Source: Muricoccus nepalensis (lineage in GTDB: Bacteria > Pseudomonadota > Alphaproteobacteria > Acetobacterales > Acetobacteraceae). From it: a DNA stretch of 64,000 nt. Under the pieces are notes generated by a model. It did not search any database. It had not been told where the DNA came from and worked only from the letters and a program-made list of their open reading frames with translations. The first letter of the stretch is position 1. Each line of letters begins with the position of its first letter. This document shows positions 28,045 to 37,578 of this stretch, in pieces. The stretch is taken from assembly GCF_006438825.1 (NCBI RefSeq), contig NZ_RCZP01000001.1:187056-251055 (forward strand), in the 5' to 3' direction. Position numbers and translations under genes: made by a program.

Positions 28045-29097
28045 ATGGCCTCGAGCATGCAGGAACGGCGCGTCGCCAACAACTTCGACCTGATCCGGCT
28101 GGCGGCCGCCCTGGGGGTGCTGTTCTCGCACGCCTTCCAGCTTTCCGAGGGGAACTACCGGAGCGAGCCCGTCTGGCAGATCGGGGCGCACCAGACGACC
28201 ATCGGGCGTCTGGCGGTGATCGTCTTCTTCATCGTCTCGGGCTACCTCATCACCGCCTCCTTCCAGCGCCGGCCGGACGCCGCGCGCTTCTGTCTCGCGC
28301 GCGCCCTCCGCCTGCTTCCCGGCCTCGCGGCCATGCTCCTGCTCGTCGCGCTCCTGGCCGGCCCGGCGCTCTCCACGGTCGGCCTGCGCGACTACCTCGC
28401 CGATCCCCAGACTCACCGCTTCGTCGTCGGCAATCTGCTCGTCTTCGGCTATCAGGAGTGGCTGCCCGGCCTCTTCGCGGCGAACCCCCTGCCTCGCGTC
28501 GTCGCCGGCAGCCTCTGGACGCTGGCCTACGAGGCCGGCTGCTACGGCGCCGTCCTCGCGCTGGGCCTCGCGGGGCTGCTGCGCCGTGGGCCCGTCCTCG
28601 CGCTCTACCTGGGGCTTCTCGTCGCGAACAAGCTGTGGCTCGGGGGAGAGTGGGTGCAGCTCGGCAGCTTCTTCGCCGGCGGCGCGGTGATGCAGCTCTG
28701 GGCGGTGCCGCTGCGCGCGGGGGTGGCGTGGGGCTGCGCCGCGCTGCTCGCGGCCTCCGTGGCCATCACCGGCTTTCCGGTCGCCGCCGCCACGGCGGGC
28801 GTCTACCTCGTCATCTACCTCGCGCTCGCGACACGCCCGGTGGCGCTTCGCTTCGGCGACCTGTCCTACGGCACCTACATCTACGGCTTCCCCGTGCAGC
28901 AGGCGGCCACGATGCTGCTCGGCGCCGCCGCCTCGTGGTGGTCGAACTTCCTGGTCAGCCTGCCGGTGGTCCTGGCGCTGGCCTGGATGTCCTGGCACTG
29001 GGTGGAGGCGCCCGCGCTGGCGCTCCGCCCCTGGCTGGAGAGGCGGTTGCCACCGGCGCCGGGACGTGTGGCCCTTGGCAAGCCGCCAGCCGCCTGA
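28045..29097 (+). CDS. Acyltransferase family 3 membrane protein
   Basis: A multi-spanning membrane O-acyltransferase of about 350 residues (OafA/NodX type) that acylates a surface sugar. The N-terminus NNFDLIRLAAALGVLFSHAF carries the family's conserved Arg and His, and FFIVSGYLITASFQRR is the diagnostic loop. About ten hydrophobic segments follow. Two in-frame ATGs, 28045 and 28057, are possible and neither has a strong site. It converges with the FkbM methyltransferase gene, so both may modify a surface polysaccharide. The 203 bp before it hold no gene. Confidence 0.88.
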   Translation: MASSMQERRVANNFDLIRLAAALGVLFSHAFQLSEGNYRSEPVWQIGAHQTTIGRLAVIVFFIVSGYLITASFQRRPDAARFCLARALRLLPGLAAMLLLVALLAGPALSTVGLRDYLADPQTHRFVVGNLLVFGYQEWLPGLFAANPLPRVVAGSLWTLAYEAGCYGAVLALGLAGLLRRGPVLALYLGLLVANKLWLGGEWVQLGSFFAGGAVMQLWAVPLRAGVAWGCAALLAASVAITGFPVAAATAGVYLVIYLALATRPVALRFGDLSYGTYIYGFPVQQAATMLLGAAASWWSNFLVSLPVVLALAWMSWHWVEAPALALRPWLERRLPPAPGRVALGKPPAA

Positions 29098-29098
29098 T

Positions 29099-29117
29099 CC
29101 CGCCCGCGCCGGGCGGG
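29099..29117 (+). terminator. Candidate terminator hairpin after acyltransferase gene
   Basis: CCCGCCC / GGGCGGG stem (7 bp, 5-nt loop) starting 2 bp after the stop codon; no U-tract. Confidence 0.3.
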
Positions 29118-29183
29118 GCTGGTGGCCGGAGCAGGCCAGGCGCCCGCCCGATCGCCGCGCCACGCGGAACCGCCCGGCCGAGA

Positions 29184-29948
29184 TCACGGTAAGTAGCCCA
29201 TCTCCTCCGGGAAGCGGAACGCGCCCTGGGGAAGGCGGCGCCAGTCCTGGGCCACGTAGATGGCGGACCAGGCGAGCTGGCAGACCGGCAGGTAGCCCGC
29301 GCCGCGAAGGAACTCGTCGAGCGCTCCCTCGCGCCGCCCCGCCTGGAAGCCGCGGAACCCCTCGAAGTCCTCGACGATGAGAACGGTGGGCCGCATGTCG
29401 TCGAGCCCGGCCGACCGCAGAACCTCCAGATCCAGCCCCTCGCAATCGACCGAGAGCAGATCGACGTGCCGGCCGGGCAGGTGCTCGCCGACGATATCGC
29501 GCAGCGAGCGGCACTCCACGGCATGCTGGCCCTTCAGCGGATTGCCATCGGCCGCGATGAGGTTCGCCCGCTCCTCCGAGAAGGTGTTGAACTTGTCGTA
29601 CTCGAATTCGTAGTAGGTCAGCGTGCTCGGCGTCTCCGCGACGCCCATGGTCAGGTAGGTGTCACGCGGCCGCGCCTTCCGGAACTTCGCCGCGAACTGC
29701 GGGTTGGGGTCGATCGCGAGCCCGCTCCATCCGAGAGAGTAGAGGAAGGCCGTGTTGGATCCTTCCAGCGGGTCGTTCGCCCCGACATCGACGAAGGTGC
29801 CCTGGGGCTGGGGACGCAGGAGCCGCAGCATCGCGTGGTCCTCGCCGAACTGCGAGAACGAGGGGAGCAGGCTGCGCAACGCTTCCGGGGGCAGGCGCGT
29901 CAGCTGGCGGACGCGGCGGTAGATTCGGTGGCTGATGCTGTGCACCAT
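29184..29948 (-). CDS. FkbM family SAM-dependent methyltransferase
   Basis: A class I methyltransferase of 254 residues, FkbM type, usually acting on a sugar hydroxyl of a surface glycan. SAM-binding motif I is TFVDVGANDPLEGSNT; SVDCEGLDLEVL is the characteristic FkbM motif, and SQFGEDHAMLRLL is a common N-terminal element. The ATG at 29948 is preferred over a TTG directly before it. A promoter region of about 180 bp lies upstream (29949-30129) with no further gene. Confidence 0.9.
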   Translation of the reverse strand: MVHSISHRIYRRVRQLTRLPPEALRSLLPSFSQFGEDHAMLRLLRPQPQGTFVDVGANDPLEGSNTAFLYSLGWSGLAIDPNPQFAAKFRKARPRDTYLTMGVAETPSTLTYYEFEYDKFNTFSEERANLIAADGNPLKGQHAVECRSLRDIVGEHLPGRHVDLLSVDCEGLDLEVLRSAGLDDMRPTVLIVEDFEGFRGFQAGRREGALDEFLRGAGYLPVCQLAWSAIYVAQDWRRLPQGAFRFPEEMGYLP

Positions 29949-30129
29949 CAAGGCAGCGACCTTTTTCCCACGACGGAAGTCACCCTATGGGAGGACGTCC
30001 GCCCCGTCAGTGGCCGGCCGCTCACTTTGTCGACGGCAGGGCAAGGCTCCGTGCCAGGCCCAGGGCCGCGCGCGAGCCCTGCGCCGCCCCGGGGGCGATG
30101 CCCGGCGTTCCCGCGCCCGCGCGGCCCCG

Positions 30130-32574
30130 TCAGGCCGCGCGCGCCGGGCGGCTTCGCTCCAGCGCCGGGAGCGCGGCGGCAAGCTTGCGCTCCTCCTGCT
30201 CGTCGAGCGCGAGGCGGAGCCGGGTCTCACCCGGGCCTCCCGCGCCAATGATGGAGGCGGCGAGCGGGAAGGCGAGGAACGGCACGCGAAGCGTCGCGCG
30301 CGCGCCGGGCGCGAGGCCGGGGCCGCCGGTCACCCGCGCACCGCCGGCGGAGATGTCGACCAGCTTGACCGGGTGCTCCTTCCCCGCGCTCCCGAGCACC
30401 GCCTCGCACGGCATGTCGAAGCGCGGCGCGCTGCGGCGGTTCACCTCCGGCGTGGAGGTGCGCACGACCCTCACCAGCGTGCCCCGCATGCTCTCGATCT
30501 CGATCCGCGCCTGCGCTGCCGCCTCGCGCACCTGGCCGGCGCGGTGGCCCGCGTCGGCCGTGGCGGAGGACACGTGCCCGATCTGGACGGCCACCTCGCG
30601 CGCGGCGCCGGCGGCCCCGGCGACGCTCCGGGCGATCTCGTTCGTCGCCGCGGACTGCTGCTCGACGGCCGCGGCGACGGCGGTGGACATGGCGCTGATC
30701 TCGTCGACCCCGCGCGCGATCTCCTGCACGGTCCGCACGGCCTCGCCGGTGGCGGCCGAGATCTCGCCCACGCTCTGCCCGATCTCCTCCGTCGCCTTGG
30801 CCGTCTGCGCGGCGAGCGACTTCACCTCGGCGGCCACCACGGCGAAGCCCCGGCCGGCCTCGCCCACGCGCGAGGCCTCGATGGTGGCGTTGAGCGCCAG
30901 CAGGTGGGTCCTGGAGGCGATGTCCGCGATGAGCACGAGAACCTCGCTCACGCGGGACGCGGAGGCCGAAAGTCCCCGGATGACCTCCTCGCTCGCACGC
31001 CCCTGCTCCACGGCGCGAAGGGCGACGGCGGAGGCGGTGGCGATCTGCGAGGAGATCTCGCGCACGCTCGCCGACATCTCCTCCGTGGCGGCCGCCACGG
31101 TCTCGGTGTTCTCCAGCGCCTCGCGCGCCGCCGCGGCCACGGTGGCGCTGCGCTCCGCGACCGTCTCGGCCATCCGCGCCATGCTGTCGGCCTCGTCGGC
31201 CATCATCGCCGCGCGCTGGCCGATCGCCTCCACGGCGGCGCCCGTCTCGGCCTCCACGCGGCTCGCCATTCCCTGCAGCGCGCCGCGCTTCGCCTCCTCC
31301 GCGGCCTCCTGGTCCGCCGCCTGCCGCTCGCGCAGCGCGGCCGCCTCCGTCATGTGGTTGCGGAGCACGGCGAGGGCCGCGGCCATCCCGCCGATCTCGT
31401 CGGACCGCCCCTCGCCCGGGATCGCGGCCGTCGCCTCGCCGGCCACGATCCGCCGCATGGAGGCGGCCAGCTGGACCACCGGCCGCGCGAAGCCCGCGCC
31501 GATCCAGAAGCCGAGCGGCACGATGCCGAGAACCGCGGCCAGGAGGAGCACCATCCCCTTGCGCTCCACGTGGTCCAGCGCCGCGAAGGCCTCCGCCGTC
31601 GGCACGCGGACCAGGGCGGACCAGCCGAGCCCGGCGAAGCCCATGGCGCCCTTGCTGCGCGCGTAGCCCACGGCCTGGTCGATCCCCTTCCGGAGATGCA
31701 GCGCGATCATCGCGCCGCCGTTGCCGCCGGCCACCGCCTCCCTCGCGGCGGGCACGCCCTCCTCGACAAGGTTCAGGCGCCCGATGACCCCGAAGTCGCG
31801 GGCGTAGGCGCCGGGCCGCGACGCCGGGTCGTGGTCGACGATCACCGCGCCGGACGGGTCGAGGATCGTCACCTCCGCCCTGGGCATGCCGCTGGCGACG
31901 AGGCGCGCCTGGAAGTCGGAGACGATGCTCTCGACGAGCCCGAAGTCGGCGAAGTTGGCCCAGACCCCGATCAGCTCGCCCGCGAGGTTACGCACCGGCG
32001 CCGCGAAGACGATCGAGTAGCCATCCTCGCCCGGGAAGGCCGCGGCGATTTCGGCCGAGCGCGCGGGCGCCTCCACCACCGTGCCGGTCAGTCCCTCGGG
32101 ACCGACGAGGAACTCCTCGCGCAGCGTCCGGCCGAGCCAGGCGGCGTCGGCGAAGGAGCGCGCGTAGAGCCCCTCCGAGGCGATCGGTGCGCCCGCGGCG
32201 TCGCGCGAGTTGACGGCGAGCACCTCCCCGGACGGGCTCACGAGAAGGGAGAGCTTGTAGACGCCGTAGGCGGCCACGTACTGGTCCATGACCCGGACCA
32301 GCGGGTTGTCCGCGGAGGGGCGGCGCCAGTTGCCGGGCTCGTGCGCCGCGGTGTTCAGCCCGAAGGCCTGCACGTCGCCGTAGCGCTCGAACAGGTTGCG
32401 GTCGATCGTGTCGCTCAGCGTCGCCGCGGCGTCGGCCAGGCGCGAGAGGGAGACCGCGCGGAGCGAGGAGCGCTCCCACAGGTAGGCACCGCCGAGCAGG
32501 GCCGCCGGCGTGAGGCCGAAGAGCAGCAGCAGCAGGACGATGCGTCCGCGGATGTTCAGCGAGGCTGATCGCAC
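30130..32574 (-). CDS. Methyl-accepting chemotaxis protein with C-terminal PilZ domain
   Basis: A chemoreceptor of 814 residues. TM1 is near residues 9-32 and TM2 near 335-360, bracketing a large periplasmic dCache-like sensor domain. A HAMP region and the MA signalling coiled coil follow, with the conserved hairpin tip around [22 protein letters not shown]. The last 100 residues are a PilZ domain with RSAPR and DISAGG, matching the RxxxR and D/NxSxxG c-di-GMP-binding motifs. Known Azospirillum receptors use such a domain to adjust chemotaxis to c-di-GMP. The start is GTG at 32574 behind GGAGGG. No che operon is in the window. Confidence 0.93.
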   Translation of the reverse strand: MRSASLNIRGRIVLLLLLFGLTPAALLGGAYLWERSSLRAVSLSRLADAAATLSDTIDRNLFERYGDVQAFGLNTAAHEPGNWRRPSADNPLVRVMDQYVAAYGVYKLSLLVSPSGEVLAVNSRDAAGAPIASEGLYARSFADAAWLGRTLREEFLVGPEGLTGTVVEAPARSAEIAAAFPGEDGYSIVFAAPVRNLAGELIGVWANFADFGLVESIVSDFQARLVASGMPRAEVTILDPSGAVIVDHDPASRPGAYARDFGVIGRLNLVEEGVPAAREAVAGGNGGAMIALHLRKGIDQAVGYARSKGAMGFAGLGWSALVRVPTAEAFAALDHVERKGMVLLLAAVLGIVPLGFWIGAGFARPVVQLAASMRRIVAGEATAAIPGEGRSDEIGGMAAALAVLRNHMTEAAALRERQAADQEAAEEAKRGALQGMASRVEAETGAAVEAIGQRAAMMADEADSMARMAETVAERSATVAAAAREALENTETVAAATEEMSASVREISSQIATASAVALRAVEQGRASEEVIRGLSASASRVSEVLVLIADIASRTHLLALNATIEASRVGEAGRGFAVVAAEVKSLAAQTAKATEEIGQSVGEISAATGEAVRTVQEIARGVDEISAMSTAVAAAVEQQSAATNEIARSVAGAAGAAREVAVQIGHVSSATADAGHRAGQVREAAAQARIEIESMRGTLVRVVRTSTPEVNRRSAPRFDMPCEAVLGSAGKEHPVKLVDISAGGARVTGGPGLAPGARATLRVPFLAFPLAASIIGAGGPGETRLRLALDEQEERKLAAALPALERSRPARAA

Positions 32575-32634
32575 GAAGGCGCCCTCCGTTCAGCGAAACA
32601 GGCCGAGGCAGGCTGAGGGCGCGGGCTTAATGGA

Positions 32635-32652
32635 GGGTTTCCGCGGAAGCCC
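32635..32652. promoter_or_regulatory. Near-perfect 18-bp palindrome between mcp and monooxygenase
   Basis: GGGTTTCCGCGGAAGCCC is symmetric apart from one position per arm and lies in the 202-bp divergent region. It is operator-sized; the cognate regulator is unknown. Confidence 0.35.
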
Positions 32653-32776
32653 CGGCGTAACGCGCGGTGGCGCGGCGCGGAACGGCCGGCCCTGGCGGGG
32701 GGCCCGCCGCGGTGGCACCGTGCCGCGCGTCCGCCGGGGCGTGGCGGGCGAGGCGACGGGGGGAAGGGGTCAGGCC

Positions 32777-34693
32777 ATGGACGGGATCGACGAGGCCGCG
32801 GCCGGTCGCGCGCGGCGCGACGGCGGGGACGGCGCGGTCGTGGTCGTCGGCGCCGGCCCGGTCGGGCTGGTGGCCGCGATCGAGCTCGCGCGGGCGGGCC
32901 TGCGCCCGGTCGTGCTCGACGCGAAGGAGGGCGTGGCCTGGAGCAGCCGGGCGATCTGCATCTCGCGCCGCAGCCAGGAGATCCTCGACCGGATCGGGGC
33001 CGGGCCCGCCTTCGCCGCCAAGGCCCTGCCCTGGTCCCGCGGCCGCACCTTCCACCGGGACCGGCTGGTCTTCCGCCTGGAGATGCCGCACGCGCCCGGC
33101 GACCGCCACGCCCCCTTCGTGAACCTCCAGCAGTTCTACACCGAGCGCTTCCTCCTGGATGCGCTACGGGAGCACGGCATCGAGCCGCGCTGGGGCAGCC
33201 GCGTCACCGGCCTCGCGGAGGACGAGGACGGCGTGACGCTCGAGGTCGCCGGTGCCGAGGGCGCCTCCCGGCAGCGGGCGGGCTGGGTCATCGCGGCCGA
33301 TGGCGGCCGCTCGGCGCTGCGCGAGCTGAAGGGGCTCTCGCTCCGTGGCAATTCCTACGAGGGCCGCTATCTCATCGCCGACATCGAGGTGCCCGGCGCC
33401 GACTGGCCGGTGGAGCGCCACGTGTGGTTCGACCCGCCCTCCAACCCCGGCTCCACCGTGATCCTGCACGTGCAGCCCGATGGCGTCTGGCGGATCGACT
33501 ACCAGCTTCGCGACGACGAGGACTCCGAGAAGGCGCTGCGCGAGGAGAACGTCCTCTCCCGCCTCTCCGCGCAGCTCGGCATGATGGGCGTGCGCCAGCC
33601 CTGGCGGCTCGTCTGGCGAAGCCTCTACCGCGCGCACTGCCTCACCCTCGACGCCTACCGGCACGGCCGCGTGCTCTTCGCCGGCGACGCCGCCCACCTG
33701 GTGCCGATCTTTGGGGTGCGCGGCCTCAACTCGGGCCTCGACGACGCGCATAACCTCGGCTGGAAGCTCGCGATGGTCGCGCGCGGGGAGGCGCCGGCGG
33801 CGCTTCTCGACAGCTACTCGCACGAGCGCCTCCGCGCCACGCGGGAGAACATCGCGGCGGCGTCGAAGAGCACCTGGTTCATGTCCCCGCCGGCCGGCGG
33901 CGTCCGCCTGCTGCGCGACGCCGTGCTGACCCTCGCCGCCGAGCATCCCTGGGCGAGCGTCCTCGTGGACCCCCGGCAATCCTCGGCCCATGTCTACGAC
34001 GATTCCCCGGCCGTGCTGCCGGACGCGGCGCCGGGGGGCGCGGGCGTCGCGCCCGGCTCGCCCCTGCCGAACCCGCCGGTGGTCCTCGCGGGCGGGACGG
34101 GCGCGGAGCACCTGCACGACGCGCTGCCGCCCCGGGGCTTCGCGCTGCTCGTCTTCCCGGCGGCCCTCGGCGCCGGGCACCTCGCGGAGCTGTCGGCGCT
34201 GCCGCTCTCCGTCGTCGCGATCGGGCCGGCGGAGGGGCTCGCCGCCCGGCCGGGGGCGGGGCCGGCGGTGCTGGACCCCGACGGCGCCCTCGCCCGCCGC
34301 TTCGCCGCCGCGGCCTTCCCGATCTACCTCGTCCGCCCGGACGAGCACGTCGCCGCCCGGCTCGGACCGGCGGCGGGCGCCGGGGAGGTGGCCGCCGCGC
34401 TCGACCTGGCCCTCGGCCGCCGCGGGGCCGGCCTGCCCCGCCCCGCCGTGGCGGCACCGCCCGCCGGCGACGCCCGCGTCGGCGCCCTCGGGCGAGAGGG
34501 GCTGGAGCGCGTCTTCGAGGCCGTGAGCGCGGGCGTGGACGCGGCCGGGGAGGAGGCGGACCGCCGCTTCCTCGCCCGCCTCGCCCTGCTGCTGGCCGAG
34601 GAGGTGGGCGACCCGGCGCGCGTGCTCGCCCTCGTGGCCGCCGCGTCCGAAGCGGCAGTCCCGGCGGTGCCAGCCACGGCGGAGATGGCCTGA
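32777..34693 (+). CDS. FAD-dependent aromatic hydroxylase (PheA/TfdB, MhpA-like)
   Basis: A class A flavoprotein monooxygenase of 638 residues. It has the GxGxxG FAD motif (VVVVGAGPVGLVAAIELA), a DG-type motif region (GWVIAADGGRSALRE) and the GD motif RVLFAGDAAHLVPIFGVRGLNSGLDDAHNLGWKL. A C-terminal thioredoxin-like domain of about 180 residues, low in conservation, is usual for phenol hydroxylase-type members. The likely substrate is a phenol or 3-hydroxyphenylpropionate-like ring, but no catabolic cluster is linked. GGAAGGGG precedes the ATG. Confidence 0.88.
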   Translation: MDGIDEAAAGRARRDGGDGAVVVVGAGPVGLVAAIELARAGLRPVVLDAKEGVAWSSRAICISRRSQEILDRIGAGPAFAAKALPWSRGRTFHRDRLVFRLEMPHAPGDRHAPFVNLQQFYTERFLLDALREHGIEPRWGSRVTGLAEDEDGVTLEVAGAEGASRQRAGWVIAADGGRSALRELKGLSLRGNSYEGRYLIADIEVPGADWPVERHVWFDPPSNPGSTVILHVQPDGVWRIDYQLRDDEDSEKALREENVLSRLSAQLGMMGVRQPWRLVWRSLYRAHCLTLDAYRHGRVLFAGDAAHLVPIFGVRGLNSGLDDAHNLGWKLAMVARGEAPAALLDSYSHERLRATRENIAAASKSTWFMSPPAGGVRLLRDAVLTLAAEHPWASVLVDPRQSSAHVYDDSPAVLPDAAPGGAGVAPGSPLPNPPVVLAGGTGAEHLHDALPPRGFALLVFPAALGAGHLAELSALPLSVVAIGPAEGLAARPGAGPAVLDPDGALARRFAAAAFPIYLVRPDEHVAARLGPAAGAGEVAAALDLALGRRGAGLPRPAVAAPPAGDARVGALGREGLERVFEAVSAGVDAAGEEADRRFLARLALLLAEEVGDPARVLALVAAASEAAVPAVPATAEMA

Positions 34694-34735
34694 CGCCCGG
34701 ACGCGACCGTTCGGGGCGGGCAGGGCGCGGCCAGC

Positions 34736-36184
34736 CTAGAGCTGCGATTCCAACGGGAGGCGCCGGACGAGCCAAGCCAGCGCGCGCCGCGACGCGGAGG
34801 CCTCGGGCTCGCGGCGCCAGGCCTCGCCCGCGCCGCCGGCCGTCCAGAGCAGACCGCCCGCGGGGTCGAGTGCCAAGCGCCAGCTTCGCGCGGGGGCGCA
34901 GAGGCGCCGGTGCTCCTGTCGCACCCCCTCCGCCACCGCCCGGTCCGCCACGAAGGTGCCCATCTCGGTGTTCAGCGCCCAGGAGCGCGGGTCGAGGTTG
35001 AAGGAGCCGACCGCCGCCTGCGCCCCGTCCACCACCAGCGCCTTCGTGTGCAGGCTCGCCCCGCGCGAGCCGAGGATGCTGGCCCCGTGCTCGCCGGACT
35101 GGCGCAGCTCGTGCAGCTCGACCCCCGCGCGCAGCAGGCGTTCCCGGTAGCGCGCGTAGCCGCCGTGGACGGCGACGACGTCGGTCGCCGCGAGCGAGTT
35201 CGTCACCACCACGACCCGCACGCCGCGGCGCGCCAGGCGTTCGAGCACCACCGCCCCCGCCTCGCCGGGGACGAAGTAGGGGGAGATGAGCAGCGCCTCC
35301 GAGGCGGCGCCCTCCAGCAGCGCGCCGATGGCCGGCGCAATCCGTTCCGCGGCCTCCCCCTCACCCGCCGCCTTGCCGGGGTCGTCCGCGATGAAGCGGA
35401 TGCACCCGGAGGGCACCGACGACAGGGGCGCGCGCTGGCCGCTGAGGATCTCGGCCGCCACGGGATCGGCGCGGAGCGCGTCGCGGAAGGGCCGCGCCTC
35501 CGGCCGGTCGGCCGCGCGGTCCAGCCGACGGGCCAGGCCGCGCAGCCCGCCGCGGCGCTCGTGGGCCGCGCGGCAGATCTCCGCGACCGGGCGCGAGAGG
35601 GGATGCTGCCAGTAGCGGTCGAAGACCGCCCGCGCCGCGCGCGCCTCCGGCCCCGCGACGGCGAGGTCGAGGTCGCGGAAGTTGAAGTCGCCGGAGGCGT
35701 CGAAGTACTCGTCGCCCACGTTCCGCCCGCCGCAGATCGCGACCTGCCCGTCGGCGATCCAGGCCTTGTTGTGCATCCGCCGGTTCAGGTGCCAGCCGCC
35801 GAAGAGCATCTCCAGCAGGAGGCCGGCCTTGCCGAAGCGCCGCCAGCGCGTTGCGTTGAACAGCCGCACCTCAATGAAGGGATGGGCGTCGAAGGCGGAG
35901 AGGTAGCGCTCGCGCCCGATCGCGTACATGTCGTCGAGCAGGAGCCGCACGCGCACCCCGCGCCCCGCCACCCGCAGAACCTCGCGCGCGAGAAGGCGGC
36001 CGCTGAGGTCGTCCCGCCAGATGTAGTACTGCAGGTCGAGCGTGCGCGTGGCGCCCCGGGCCGCGCGCACGCGGGCGGCGAAGGCCGCGAGCCCGCCCAC
36101 CGCCAGGCCCACCTCGTTCCGCGGCGCGTCGGGCAGGGGGCGGAGGGCGGCCCGGCCGCCCTCGCTGGCGGCCGCGGGCGACAC
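34736..36184 (-). CDS. Phospholipase D family protein (cardiolipin synthase-like)
   Basis: A PLD-superfamily enzyme of 482 residues with two HKD motifs: MHNKAWIADGQVAICGGRN near the first third and LHTKALVVDGAQAAVGSFN in the C-terminal half. This layout fits cardiolipin synthase or related phosphatidyltransferases; the N-terminus lacks the usual transmembrane helices of Cls, as in YmdC/ClsC-type members. The GTG at 36184 lies 2 nt past the stop of the upstream EEP gene with GGAGG in that gene's 3' end, so the two form an operon. An upstream in-frame start inside the EEP gene is possible but unlikely. Confidence 0.85.
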   Translation of the reverse strand: MSPAAASEGGRAALRPLPDAPRNEVGLAVGGLAAFAARVRAARGATRTLDLQYYIWRDDLSGRLLAREVLRVAGRGVRVRLLLDDMYAIGRERYLSAFDAHPFIEVRLFNATRWRRFGKAGLLLEMLFGGWHLNRRMHNKAWIADGQVAICGGRNVGDEYFDASGDFNFRDLDLAVAGPEARAARAVFDRYWQHPLSRPVAEICRAAHERRGGLRGLARRLDRAADRPEARPFRDALRADPVAAEILSGQRAPLSSVPSGCIRFIADDPGKAAGEGEAAERIAPAIGALLEGAASEALLISPYFVPGEAGAVVLERLARRGVRVVVVTNSLAATDVVAVHGGYARYRERLLRAGVELHELRQSGEHGASILGSRGASLHTKALVVDGAQAAVGSFNLDPRSWALNTEMGTFVADRAVAEGVRQEHRRLCAPARSWRLALDPAGGLLWTAGGAGEAWRREPEASASRRALAWLVRRLPLESQL

Positions 36185-36186
36185 GC

Positions 36187-37074
36187 TCAGGCCGCCTCCG
36201 AGGCCCCGTCGAGGGCGGCGCCGCCGGCCAGGATGGCCGGGTCGAGGCGCGCCCTCAGCGGGAGATGGTCCGAGGCCAGCCGCGCGAGCGGCGTGTCGTG
36301 CGCCTCCACCGCCGCGACGAGGCCCGGGCGGTTCCAAAACATGCGGTCGAGCGCGAGCACGGGCAGGCGGCTCGGGAAGGTCGGCGGCGACGCCCGCGCG
36401 TGGCCGAAGCTCCGCTCGAGCGCGCCGAGGGAGGAGCGCTGGCCGGGTCGCCACTCGTTGAGGTCGCCCAGCACCACCGTCGGGACCTCGGGATCCTCCG
36501 CGAGCGCCGCGAGGATGGCGGCCGCCTGGCGCTCCCGGTGCCGCTTGAGAAGGCCCAGATGCGCGGCCACGACGCGGATGCGCCCGGCCGGAAGCTCGAG
36601 GTCGGCGATGACGGCACCCCGCGGCTCCCCGCCCGGGAGCGTCAGGCGCCGCACGCCCGCGGGCTGGCCGACGCGGACGAGCAGCGCGTTGCCGTGCCAC
36701 CCATGGCCGCCCGGCGTGGTGGAGAGGGGCACGAGGCGCAGCCCGGTGCGGCGCTCGACGGTCGCCATGTCCAGGAGGCCGACGCGGCGCCCGAGGCGGC
36801 GGTCGGCCTCCTGCAGGGCGACGATGTCGGCCCCGGTCTCGGCGATCACCTCGGCGATGCGCGCGGGGTCGAAGCGCTTGTCCACGCCGACGCATTTGTG
36901 GACGTTGTAGGAGACGATGGTGAGGGCCCCGGACACGCGGCGCGCCGTCATCGCCGGGCGGCTGCGGGCGCGGAGCAGCGCGAGCACGCCGAGCGCTGGC
37001 GACACGGCCTCGCGGCCCCGGCGCGCGATCAACCCGTTCATTCCACGCGCGGTCCGCTCAGGGGTATCGGTCAT
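36187..37074 (-). CDS. Endonuclease/exonuclease/phosphatase (EEP) family protein
   Basis: A metal-dependent phosphodiesterase-fold protein of 295 residues. Active-site blocks are SYNVHKCVG, ALQEADRR, GDLNEWRPG and SDHLPL (the last carrying the catalytic Asp-His). It could act on nucleic acid or on phospholipid; coupling to a PLD-family gene in the same operon suggests a lipid-related or envelope role (inference). The first 45 residues are basic and variable; ATG at 36951 is an alternative start just before the conserved domain. Confidence 0.87.
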   Translation of the reverse strand: MTDTPERTARGMNGLIARRGREAVSPALGVLALLRARSRPAMTARRVSGALTIVSYNVHKCVGVDKRFDPARIAEVIAETGADIVALQEADRRLGRRVGLLDMATVERRTGLRLVPLSTTPGGHGWHGNALLVRVGQPAGVRRLTLPGGEPRGAVIADLELPAGRIRVVAAHLGLLKRHRERQAAAILAALAEDPEVPTVVLGDLNEWRPGQRSSLGALERSFGHARASPPTFPSRLPVLALDRMFWNRPGLVAAVEAHDTPLARLASDHLPLRARLDPAILAGGAALDGASEAA

Positions 37075-37337
37075 GCGACCCTGGTTTGGCCCTTTCCGCC
37101 CGGGCCTTCAAGGCGGCTCCGGCCCGCGTGAACCCCCGGCCCGGCGCCCTCGAGGGCACCGGCGGAAGCGCACGACGCGACAGGCCGCGCACGCCGTTAC
37201 AACAGCGCACCGGTTGCGTCACGCGCCAATCGCGCGCGGGTGATCGTTGGGCACAAAACCTTACTTGCGGAATGCATGGTGCAGCGCAACATAGGGGGGA
37301 GGAATAGGGAGGGAACAGGCATTAGGAGCCCCTTGCC

Positions 37338-37451
37338 ATGTTCGCATTCCTCGTTGGCCTCGCTGCCGTCTGCGCCGTCAATGTCTGGGTCAGCCGCTCG
37401 ATGCACGACCGGCACCCGCGCGGCTTCAGCAACGCCCCCGTCGGGTCGTAG
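37338..37451 (+). CDS. 37-residue single-span membrane microprotein
   Basis: A short open frame in the gap between the EEP gene and the H1-like gene. It reads MFAFLVGLAAVCAVNVWVSR then SMHDRHPRGFSNAPVGS: one hydrophobic helix of about 18 residues and a basic, polar tail. AGGAG lies 9 nt before the ATG. The flanking DNA (37075-37337 and 37452-37578) holds no other gene, and the region upstream is locally lower in GC, as promoters here tend to be. Function unknown; evidence is the site plus the coherent helix. Confidence 0.5.
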   Translation: MFAFLVGLAAVCAVNVWVSRSMHDRHPRGFSNAPVGS

Positions 37452-37578
37452 CCCGGGGCCCTAGCACCGGGCTCTCGCCCGACAGCGGCCGGTGGGCGGG
37501 GGCCGGTGCCCCCGTCCTCGGCCAGCCGGGCTCCGCCCCGCCGCGCGCCGCCCATCCACTTCGGAGCGGCGGGACGGC

